A DNA stretch of 5,303 nt, from NCBI GenBank assembly GCA_016206745.1, contig JACQQW010000214.1, positions 1 through 5,303 of the forward strand, written 5' to 3'. This document shows positions 1-5,303 of the stretch, one piece after another; positions within the stretch are counted from its first letter, which is position 1, and each line of letters begins with the position of its first letter. Source of the stretch: Candidatus Omnitrophota bacterium (GTDB lineage Bacteria > Omnitrophota > Gorgyraeia > Zapsychrales > Fredricksoniimonadaceae). The notes under the pieces were generated by a model. The model was not told where the DNA came from, searched no databases, and worked only from the letters and a program-made list of their open reading frames with translations. The translations under genes were made by a program, and so were the position numbers.

Positions 1-2410
1 AACTATCGGGATATTGATGGTCGCCAAAAAAGCCGAGCACATCCATTCTCTGCCGGAACGATCCGTCAAGAACTTCGTTAATGGTCTGAAAAACTTTATT
101 AATAACCTTCCCTCGCCCTTTTTCTGCTAAGCCCAATTCCGACAATACAATCTCTACTCTATTCAGTTTCTGTGTCTTGCTTATAAGGTTCGAATGGGGC
201 CCTCTGCCCTGCACAATCAGAATTAGGTTCTTTCCCAGATCATTTAGTATGATTCCATTTCTTCCTTCCAAGAATGAAAATTCCGGCATTTCCTTCATTC
301 TATTCACCAGGTTTGGAATAAGATCATTTTCTGTCGGCGGTGCATTTTTTTCTAAAAATTGCATAATCACCTCTTGGGCAGAAGCCAGAATTTTTGCATC
401 ATATGCCCGGATCAATGGAGAAGACATGGCTTTATCCGCTTCTGAAGTAAAGTAGTTGACAGTTTCCTTCAAATGCCCCCTGGTTCCAACCAAAATGACT
501 GCCGCCCTCGGGTCATTGGCTACATTTATATAGCCTGACCGGTAATCACCATCTTTGACAGACCGCCCTGCGGAATTAATCACAATCGCGATGCCTTTTG
601 CATAAATTTTCTGGATCAAATCCTTACGTTCATTGAATAGCCAGGCGGGAATCTGGACTGCATCCAGCCAGTCAATCAAATCCTTGTTAACCACCTCCTC
701 CAGTACATCCTTATTAGAAATAGAGGCCCCTAAAAATTTAATTCCTCCATATTCATCCTGTTTCATTTGCAGTAAAGCCTGCTTATAGGATTCGTCCCCC
801 AAGACTTGCGCATCCGCTTGATGAATATAAAGCAAGTCAATCTTTCCCAGCTGGTCTAAACTCCTTTGGACGGAAACATGCAAATGGTCTACCGTATGAT
901 TGATTTCGCCTTTGACCTCACCGACCGGTGGCGGTTCCTCCCCTACCTTGGTCGATATAAAGGCTTTTTTACGTAATTCAGGATGTTCTCTGAAATATTC
1001 CCCGATCCACTCTTCACTGCTGAAATCTTCGCCTCCCTTTTCCCCATAAGCCGGGGCTGTGTCAATCATGGTAATGCCGTCTTGATTGTCCATGTGTTGA
1101 AAAGCGATGTCATAAGAAGCAAAGACTTCTGCTTTACTGGGTTTGATGTAATGCTCATTATTGGTGGGCCATTTGCGGCCGGTCCAGATGGCGCCATGAC
1201 CGGCGACAAAAAATTTAAGCCCGGTTTTACCGAATATTCTATACAAATATTGTTCTTTCTTAGTCAAAGAAGCGAAATCAACGCCATGTCCTAAACGATG
1301 ACCAACTCCCAGCATTTGCCACCGCACATTTGTGTAAGCGCGTTTGACCACATCGCCCAAAGCTTCTAACTTAGAAACCAGAGCATAGTCCCCGTTCAAA
1401 TGCATCCCGCCGGCAAAATATTTGCGAGGCACCATGGTTTGAGTGGCGGCATCATAATCTTCTCTAATAAAATTCATGGCTCCTTTTTTAAAAGCCTTAA
1501 GGTACCGGTCATATATCTGGTCGATTTGCGCTTTTTCTATATCATCGATGCCTTTGACCTTGTTTTTGTCGACATAAACGCGGCTTAACAGGCCCTGTTT
1601 TAAATTCTTCTTGTACCAGGCCGCCAAGATCATGGAGTGATAAATTTGACGCAGAAGAGCAAAGTTCTTACCCTCGTTGACCTCTTTTTCAATCGCGGGA
1701 ACGATGGTTTCCTTGACGATTTGAGATATTTGCTTGATGTCTTTGGTCTCTGGTCTATGGTCTTTGGTCTTTTGTAATGCCAGGTAATCTTCTTCCAGCA
1801 TGACTTTCAAATGGCTGCCCACCACAAAAGCCCCTTGTTCATTCTGGTAAATGGAAGCTTTGTCAGGGACAATCCACACTTTATTGAAGGTATTTACGGG
1901 TATTTGCGCGGTGCCGTATAATTCTTTGGCCCGCATATAAATCTTGTCCCAAAATCTTTTCCCCAATTTACCATCCGGGTGCATTAAAGAGGCGGTCAAT
2001 TGTTTGAGAAGATAATCCTGCGACAAAAGGTCGCGTCCCATTTCCGTAGCTGCAAAACCGTTAGGGATGATCCTGTTTTTCTCATACGGCGATAGATTGA
2101 CCCACAAATCTTGCTCCGGCACCGTCAACGAGGCAAGGAAATATTTAATGAGCTTAGAAGCTTCTTCTTTGAATGTCGTCTCATCCCTGTTTCCCTGTTC
2201 CCCTGTGTCCATTATAAAATCAAACTCTAATGGATTTTTGGGATTAACTTTAATGCCCTTCACTAATAATGGAACATAACGGGGACTCATGGATGTCAGT
2301 TCTCCTGGTGTGGGCAGGTTTAACAGCGTTGGGGACGGGCTTTGGGCAAAAACGGCAATGCTGTTGAATAAAAATGTGAGAATGGTGATGAAAAACATCG
2401 GTTTAAACAT
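1..2410 (-). CDS. Exported Omnitrophota-type N-terminal domain fused to an aldo/keto reductase (3' end beyond the window)
   Basis: The frame is open from the ATG at 2410 to the window edge: 803 codons, no stop, so the C-terminus is missing. Residues 1-22 look like a Sec signal peptide (hydrophobic FFITILTFLF, cleavage after AVFA). Residues 34-335 match, from memory, a domain frequent in predicted secreted Omnitrophota proteins (LWVNLSPYEK at 102-111, TEMGRDLL at 122-129, NTFNKVWIVPDKA at 173-185, SHLKVMLEEDY at 199-209, PRKYFAGG at 328-335); its function is unknown to me. Residues 391-655 are an aldo/keto reductase TIM barrel with the catalytic tetrad Asp450 and Tyr455 (IDTAPAYG), Lys488 (STKVG) and His530 (DLLYIHQAD). 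Later barrel motifs are GGIKFLGASISN (555-566), LDAVQIPAWLF (582-592) and VILVGTRG (638-645). Known family members reduce carbonyls with NAD(P)H; the substrate here cannot be told. Residues 660-803 are an unrecognised extension. The gene has its own promoter and a LacI-type operator. Reading frame and reductase domain are certain; export and the role of the N-terminal domain are inferred. Confidence -1.
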   Translation of the reverse strand, partial: MFKPMFFITILTFLFNSIAVFAQSPSPTLLNLPTPGELTSMSPRYVPLLVKGIKVNPKNPLEFDFIMDTGEQGNRDETTFKEEASKLIKYFLASLTVPEQDLWVNLSPYEKNRIIPNGFAATEMGRDLLSQDYLLKQLTASLMHPDGKLGKRFWDKIYMRAKELYGTAQIPVNTFNKVWIVPDKASIYQNEQGAFVVGSHLKVMLEEDYLALQKTKDHRPETKDIKQISQIVKETIVPAIEKEVNEGKNFALLRQIYHSMILAAWYKKNLKQGLLSRVYVDKNKVKGIDDIEKAQIDQIYDRYLKAFKKGAMNFIREDYDAATQTMVPRKYFAGGMHLNGDYALVSKLEALGDVVKRAYTNVRWQMLGVGHRLGHGVDFASLTKKEQYLYRIFGKTGLKFFVAGHGAIWTGRKWPTNNEHYIKPSKAEVFASYDIAFQHMDNQDGITMIDTAPAYGEKGGEDFSSEEWIGEYFREHPELRKKAFISTKVGEEPPPVGEVKGEINHTVDHLHVSVQRSLDQLGKIDLLYIHQADAQVLGDESYKQALLQMKQDEYGGIKFLGASISNKDVLEEVVNKDLIDWLDAVQIPAWLFNERKDLIQKIYAKGIAIVINSAGRSVKDGDYRSGYINVANDPRAAVILVGTRGHLKETVNYFTSEADKAMSSPLIRAYDAKILASAQEVIMQFLEKNAPPTENDLIPNLVNRMKEMPEFSFLEGRNGIILNDLGKNLILIVQGRGPHSNLISKTQKLNRVEIVLSELGLAEKGRGKVINKVFQTINEVLDGSFRQRMDVLGFFGDHQYPDS
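1742..1769 (-). repeat. Four-copy 7-base tandem repeat inside the fusion gene
   Basis: Four consecutive minus-strand units of the form GACCANA (plus strand TNTGGTC: tttggtc, tctggtc, tatggtc, tttggtc) occupy 28 bases, with a more decayed possible fifth unit at 1735-1741. They encode about residues 214-223 (KTKDHRPETK), directly after the conserved GSHLKVMLEEDYLAL block. The charged, low-complexity peptide suggests a repeat inserted into a tolerant linker. Confidence -1.
2183..2206 (-). repeat. Three-copy 8-base tandem repeat inside the fusion gene
   Basis: On the minus strand this reads ACAGGGGA, ACAGGGAA, ACAGGGAT: three consecutive 8-base units that differ only in the last positions. It lies in frame at about residues 69-76 (TGEQGNRD), right after the conserved FDFIMDT phrase, where I recall relatives varying in length and sequence. 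The unit is not a multiple of three, so gain or loss of one copy would shift the frame. Confidence -1.
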
Positions 2411-2415
2411 GGCGC

Positions 2416-2421
2416 CCTCCT
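2416..2421 (-). promoter_or_regulatory. Strong Shine-Dalgarno site of the fusion gene
   Basis: Perfect AGGAGG, five bases before the ATG at 2410. It fixes this start codon over the in-frame ATG twelve bases further on, and it keeps the signal peptide. It is much stronger than the sites before the overlapping genes of the upstream operon. Confidence -1.
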
Positions 2422-2435
2422 GGTTCAGTCAATTA

Positions 2436-2449
2436 TGTAATCGATTACA
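2436..2449. promoter_or_regulatory. LacI-family operator, perfect 14-base palindrome
   Basis: TGTAATCGATTACA equals its own reverse complement. It fits the general TGTAANCGNTTACA form of LacI/CcpA-type operators, in which the central CG step is opened by the hinge-helix leucine of the repressor. It starts six bases after the -10 box, so it covers the predicted transcription start, a standard position for repression. The only regulator visible is the LacI-family gene immediately upstream, which is the likely ligand (inference). The symmetry and the position are read directly from the sequence. Confidence -1.
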
Positions 2450-2454
2450 CTAAA

Positions 2455-2482
2455 AGTATAACACGCTTAAACAATTTGTCAA
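2455..2482 (-). promoter_or_regulatory. Sigma-70-type promoter of the fusion gene
   Basis: The -35 box TTGACA (2477-2482) matches the consensus perfectly. The spacer is 16 bases and the -10 box TATACT (2455-2460) matches at five of six positions. The -35 box begins eight bases after the lacI-type stop codon. Predicted transcription begins near 2448, giving a leader of about 38 bases. No terminator hairpin is seen between the repressor and this promoter, so some read-through from the upstream operon is also possible. Confidence -1.
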
Positions 2483-2489
2483 GCCGTTG

Positions 2490-3515
2490 TTATTGGCAGG
2501 CGGTGGATTTTCTTTGCACTAATTGAACGGGGAATACAACGTGGCCATGCAGCGGTTTTTCGGCAGAAGGGGACTTTAAATGATTGATTAAACGCCTGGT
2601 CCCCTCTTGCGCCAACTCATAAAGGGGGACACGGACAGTGGTCAGCGCAGGAACGGATAAAAGGCCGCGGGGGTCATCATCATAACCAACCACGGAAATT
2701 TCTTCAGGGCAGGCAATTTTAAGATCGGATAATTTGCGTAAGGTCCCAAAGGCCATTTGATCATTTAAACAAAAAATAGCGGTCGGCCTTTTTCTATCTT
2801 TTAAGACCTTTTCCACTCTATTATAAGCGGCATCTTCCAGGAAATCCGCGCCGACAATCCATTGCGGGTCCAAAGACAGGCCTTTCATTCCTAAATAATG
2901 TTCAAAGCCCCGTAAACGCAACCGGCTGTCCATGGAAATGGCCGGGCCCGTCAATACGGCCATGCGGCGATGCCCCAGGCCATATAAATGTTCCGCGGCT
3001 TGCCGCCCTCCGGACACTTGGTCCCCGCCGACAAAGAAATTCTTCACATCTTTTCTAAGGTCGCTGATGATGACCGAAGGGATGTTTATTTGTTCTAAAA
3101 CAGATTTATGAGAAAAAAACCGCGGCCAATGGGTGATGATAAGCCCATCCACCCTCTCCCCTCTCTTGAAATCATATTGGTCCCATTGTTCTTTGTCTTC
3201 TTTTAATAAAAGCATCTTAAATTGATAGTCGGTACCTAATAAATAATCAGAAATCCCAGCCAGGACTTCAACATAGTAAGAATGATGAAATATCCCCCGA
3301 AAATATGGAAAAATAACGCCGATGGTCCGGGTTGATGATTGCCGAAGATGTTTTGCGGAAAGGTTCGGGGTGTAACCGTGTTTTTTGATTAAGGCATCCA
3401 CTTTTTCCAAAGTGTCAGGCGCGACTTTTCCTCTGGTCTGGGCATTGATGGCGCGTGAGATGGTCGCCACTGATACCCCGGCTTTCTTGGCCATTTCTTT
3501 GATGTTCAATTTCAT
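2490..3515 (-). CDS. LacI-family transcriptional repressor
   Basis: This is a 341-residue protein of normal length for the family. Residues 3-24 form the helix-turn-helix (NIKEMAKKAG then VSVATISRAIN) and residues 49-60 the hinge helix (TPNLSAKHLRQS), with Leu57 at the place of the leucine that inserts into the operator's central CG. From about residue 64 (RTIGVIFPYF) to the end is a periplasmic-binding-protein-like effector domain, with phrases typical of the family: RVDGLIITHW, GHRRMAVLTGP, PTAIFCLNDQMAFG, ISVVGYDDDP and PALTTVRVP. A sugar or related small molecule is the usual effector, but the ligand cannot be read here. I chose the ATG at 3515 over one 21 bases upstream because it fits the usual family N-terminus and has AAGGG nine bases before it. 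It overlaps the msrBA stop by one base (TGATG), implying coupled translation. The likely target is the palindrome just downstream. Confidence -1.
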   Translation of the reverse strand: MKLNIKEMAKKAGVSVATISRAINAQTRGKVAPDTLEKVDALIKKHGYTPNLSAKHLRQSSTRTIGVIFPYFRGIFHHSYYVEVLAGISDYLLGTDYQFKMLLLKEDKEQWDQYDFKRGERVDGLIITHWPRFFSHKSVLEQINIPSVIISDLRKDVKNFFVGGDQVSGGRQAAEHLYGLGHRRMAVLTGPAISMDSRLRLRGFEHYLGMKGLSLDPQWIVGADFLEDAAYNRVEKVLKDRKRPTAIFCLNDQMAFGTLRKLSDLKIACPEEISVVGYDDDPRGLLSVPALTTVRVPLYELAQEGTRRLINHLKSPSAEKPLHGHVVFPVQLVQRKSTACQ

Positions 3516-4597
3516 CAATGCCCGCCCTTGCCCCATATTTTCTCGAAAAACTCATGCCGGCCGGAATTGTCATGATACATATTATATCGGAAGGCGTTCT
3601 TTTTATAATACTGCTGGTGATGCTCTTCGGCGGGATAAAACACGGAGGCCGGCACGATCTCGCTTACCACCGGCTGGTCGAAACGGCCGGAGGCGGACAA
3701 TTTTTCTTTGGACTCTTCGGCAATGCGCTTCTGTTCTTCGCTATGATAAAAGACCGCCGTGCGGTACTGGGTCCCATGGTCGGCAAATTGGCTGTTAAGC
3801 GCGGTGGGGTCTATGTTATGCCAATAAATATTGAGCAGCTGCTCATAAGACGCCTGGGCCGGGTCATAGGTTATTTCAATGGCTTCCGCGTGGCCGGTGG
3901 TGCCCGAACACACTTCGTCATAGGTCGGGTTTTTGGTGTGGCCGCCGGTATACCCCACCTGCGTGCGTTTGACCCCTTTGAGGCGGTCAAAAAACGGCTG
4001 CATGCACCAAAAACACCCGCCGGCGAACGTCGCTTTTTCCAAATGGGCGCCTTCCATGACGGCCGGAACAAAATTAAGGGCCCTGGAATTGATGCAATAG
4101 CGTTTACGCGTGGGCGGCGGGCCGTCGTCGAACACATGGCCTAAATGCCCCTGGCAGCGGGCGCAATGCACTTCCACGCGGCGCATGCCGAAATTATTGT
4201 CCTCGGTATAGCCGACATTGGCCTCGTCGATGGGCTGCCAAAACGAAGGCCAGCCGGTGCCGGATTCGAATTTATAATCCACCACAAACAGGTCCGTGCC
4301 GCAACCAACGCAGGTATAAACGCCCTTTGTATGGCCTTTGGTGGGCAAACCGCAAAAAGCAGGTTCCGTCCCGTGTTCACGGGTAATATTATATTGTTCC
4401 GGCGTCAGAATTTTCTTCCACTCCTCATCGGTCTTGATGACCTTGTCCACCATTTGATATGTTTTGGTTGAGGCCTCATAAATACGGACCTTGCCCGGTT
4501 TTTGAGCATCCATAGCACCCTCCCTGGCCCAAGACAATGGGCCGTTTCCTGTCAATAAAATCAATATTAATCCAATGATTTGGGTGGCTTTAAGCAT
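3515..4597 (-). CDS. msrBA: Exported bifunctional methionine sulfoxide reductase, MsrB-MsrA order
   Basis: This 360-residue protein should reduce both the R (MsrB) and S (MsrA) forms of methionine sulfoxide. Residues 1-24 look like a signal peptide (MLKATQIIGLILILL, possible cleavage after LSWA), placing it outside the cytoplasm. MsrB spans about 55-178: zinc cysteines 96, 99, 145 and 148, the GTGWPSFW motif at 113-120, and catalytic Cys168 in RYCINS. MsrA spans about 187-355: catalytic Cys195 in GCFWC, GYTGG at 215-219, PTYDEVCSG with Cys230, TGHAEAIEITYDP and GTQYRTAVFY. The C-terminal resolving cysteines of E. coli MsrA are absent; Cys198, Cys230 or Cys82 may serve instead (inference). An in-frame ATG 45 bases upstream would add MIRKPDGQRDLCLLK before the hydrophobic stretch; the ATG at 4597 gives a normal signal peptide and an 8-base overlap with the ygfZ-like gene. 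B-then-A fusions are known, so function is secure; export is a prediction. Confidence -1.
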   Translation of the reverse strand: MLKATQIIGLILILLTGNGPLSWAREGAMDAQKPGKVRIYEASTKTYQMVDKVIKTDEEWKKILTPEQYNITREHGTEPAFCGLPTKGHTKGVYTCVGCGTDLFVVDYKFESGTGWPSFWQPIDEANVGYTEDNNFGMRRVEVHCARCQGHLGHVFDDGPPPTRKRYCINSRALNFVPAVMEGAHLEKATFAGGCFWCMQPFFDRLKGVKRTQVGYTGGHTKNPTYDEVCSGTTGHAEAIEITYDPAQASYEQLLNIYWHNIDPTALNSQFADHGTQYRTAVFYHSEEQKRIAEESKEKLSASGRFDQPVVSEIVPASVFYPAEEHHQQYYKKNAFRYNMYHDNSGRHEFFEKIWGKGGH

Positions 4598-5264
4598 TTT
4601 TAATAAACACAAATCCCTTTGTCCGTCCGGTTTCCGGATCAACGGTCTTGGAAGTCATTGTTTCCTGTTCTTCGGGAGAAAGCTCGTCCGCATGACACAC
4701 CGACAATTTCCAGGTGGGCTTGGAGCGGTTATGCACTTTGGCCACCGGCTCCTGCCCCAAGAAGCATCCCTTGGTATAAGAAACAAAATCATATTCATGC
4801 ACGTTGAGGACCATTTCATCCGTATAATCGGCCCCCTGCAGGGGAATGCCATGTTTTAACCGGAAAAGATCAGACTCATCATTAGAAACTGTCTGTGTCA
4901 GTATGCGTGAGGTCAAAATCATCCGTCCGGCGTTTTGCGGGATGGTGAAATCTCCTTCCCGCGCGGGAGCATTCCCGTCTAAATCGAAATACGCGTTTAA
5001 ATCCACGGGCTCGAACATGGTTTTATTAAGCCGCGCGTATTTATCCGCGTGCGCTTTCAATGGTCCCCAGGCGCACGGGGCAATGGCCAATAAAAATCCA
5101 TCCTCCCCGCCGCGGACCTGGTCAAACGTGGCAATAATGCGTCCGTGCAGGTTTAAAAAAGCATTGTGCGGTTTATCCAAAGAATTGGAAGTCAGCCCGT
5201 TTAAGAATCTTTCCGCGTTTCCCTGCGCGCGGACAATGGTTTTATCCAACCGGTAGATTCTCAT
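4590..5264 (-). CDS. ygfZ: YgfZ/GcvT-like folate-binding protein
   Basis: This 224-residue protein carries the YgfZ signature KGCFLGQE (165-172), with the key cysteine at 167, followed by PVAKVHNR. Other family features are RFLNGLTSN at 20-28, NLHGRIIATF at 38-47, RLKHGIP at 135-141 and the DFVSYTKG approach to the signature. E. coli YgfZ binds tetrahydrofolate and helps make or repair iron-sulfur clusters, especially under oxidative stress; the same cytosolic role is likely here. The protein is about 100 residues shorter than E. coli YgfZ. The shortening lies after the signature, so the C-terminal barrel is reduced, as in other short members. The start ATG overlaps the stop of the preceding gene in an ATGA, and its own end overlaps the msrBA start. 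No strong ribosome binding site is seen, which fits coupled translation. The link to MsrBA suggests a shared role in oxidative-damage upkeep (inference). Confidence -1.
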   Translation of the reverse strand: MRIYRLDKTIVRAQGNAERFLNGLTSNSLDKPHNAFLNLHGRIIATFDQVRGGEDGFLLAIAPCAWGPLKAHADKYARLNKTMFEPVDLNAYFDLDGNAPAREGDFTIPQNAGRMILTSRILTQTVSNDESDLFRLKHGIPLQGADYTDEMVLNVHEYDFVSYTKGCFLGQEPVAKVHNRSKPTWKLSVCHADELSPEEQETMTSKTVDPETGRTKGFVFIKNA

Positions 5265-5303
5265 AGTTTGGCAATTTTCTTCGCCAAGTCCACGGCCTGG
5301 TCC
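5261..5303 (-). CDS. C-terminal end of an unidentified upstream gene (partial)
   Basis: The minus strand reads as 13 codons, DQAVDLAKKIAKL, then TGA, which shares the ATGA overlap with the start of the ygfZ-like gene. The lysine-rich amphipathic helix is plausible as a protein C-terminus, and the overlap matches the style of the other junctions in this operon. The fragment is too short to identify, and the gene start and operon promoter lie beyond the window. Confidence -1.
   Translation of the reverse strand, partial: DQAVDLAKKIAKL

Noticed and set aside
339..371. Imperfect inverted repeat with T and A runs, resembling a hairpin
   Set aside because: It lies inside the open reading frame of the fusion gene, its arms contain mismatches, and it is AT-rich rather than a GC stem followed by a T run, so it is not a credible terminator.
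964..971. Run of A bases on the minus strand, possible slippery site for frameshifting
   Set aside because: The frame continues unbroken through the aldo/keto reductase domain, and no stop codon or evident downstream structure supports programmed frameshifting.
983..1294. Open frame of 103 codons on the plus strand
   Set aside because: It is antisense to the start of the aldo/keto reductase domain, where the minus-strand frame shows clear catalytic motifs.
3368..3381. TGTAACCG half-site resembling the operator
   Set aside because: It has no matching second arm and lies in the coding region of the repressor, where it encodes the common GYTP phrase of the family.
3518..4144. Long open frame of 208 codons on the plus strand
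   Set aside because: It lies wholly antisense to msrBA, whose minus-strand frame carries full MsrB and MsrA motifs; the plus-strand translation resembles no family.
4846..5256. Open frame of 136 codons on the plus strand
   Set aside because: It is antisense to the ygfZ-like gene, which has the KGCFLGQE signature, and it has no recognisable domain.

Overview
The window looks like part of the chromosome of a member of the candidate phylum Omnitrophota (OP3). This rests mainly on the N-terminal 330 or so residues of the gene at the left end. From memory of the family, these match a domain that recurs in many predicted secreted proteins of that phylum, with phrases such as TPGELTSMSP, LLVKGIKVNPKNPLEFDFI, DLWVNLSPYEKNRIIP, TEMGRDLLSQDYLLKQLTAS, IPVNTFNKVWIVPDKA and GSHLKVMLEEDYLAL. 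No RNA gene, CRISPR array, transposase or phage gene is visible. All supported genes lie on the minus strand, so the reading order is from right to left.

The right half (5303 to 2490) is a tightly packed operon. It begins with the last 13 codons of an unidentified gene, followed by a YgfZ/GcvT-like folate-binding protein. Next comes an exported methionine sulfoxide reductase with the domains in the order MsrB-MsrA, then a LacI-family repressor. The three junctions overlap by 4, 8 and 1 bases, which suggests translational coupling. YgfZ (iron-sulfur cluster upkeep) and MsrBA (repair of oxidised methionine) both relate to oxidative damage. The promoter of this operon lies outside the window.

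The 79-base gap between the repressor and the next gene (2411-2489) holds a compact regulatory unit on the minus strand. It has a perfect TTGACA -35 box, a 16-base spacer, a TATACT -10 box, and a perfect 14-base palindrome TGTAATCGATTACA over the predicted start point. A strong AGGAGG ribosome binding site follows. The palindrome has the form of a LacI/CcpA-type operator, so the adjacent repressor probably controls the gene that follows.

That gene fills the left half (2410 to 1) and runs off the window without a stop, with at least 803 codons. It joins a Sec signal peptide, the Omnitrophota-type N-terminal domain, an aldo/keto reductase domain with the complete Asp-Tyr-Lys-His tetrad, and an unrecognised C-terminal extension. 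It also carries two small tandem repeats, of 7 and 8 bases, near the edges of conserved blocks. This fusion, its apparent export and its likely private LacI-type control are the most unusual things in the window.
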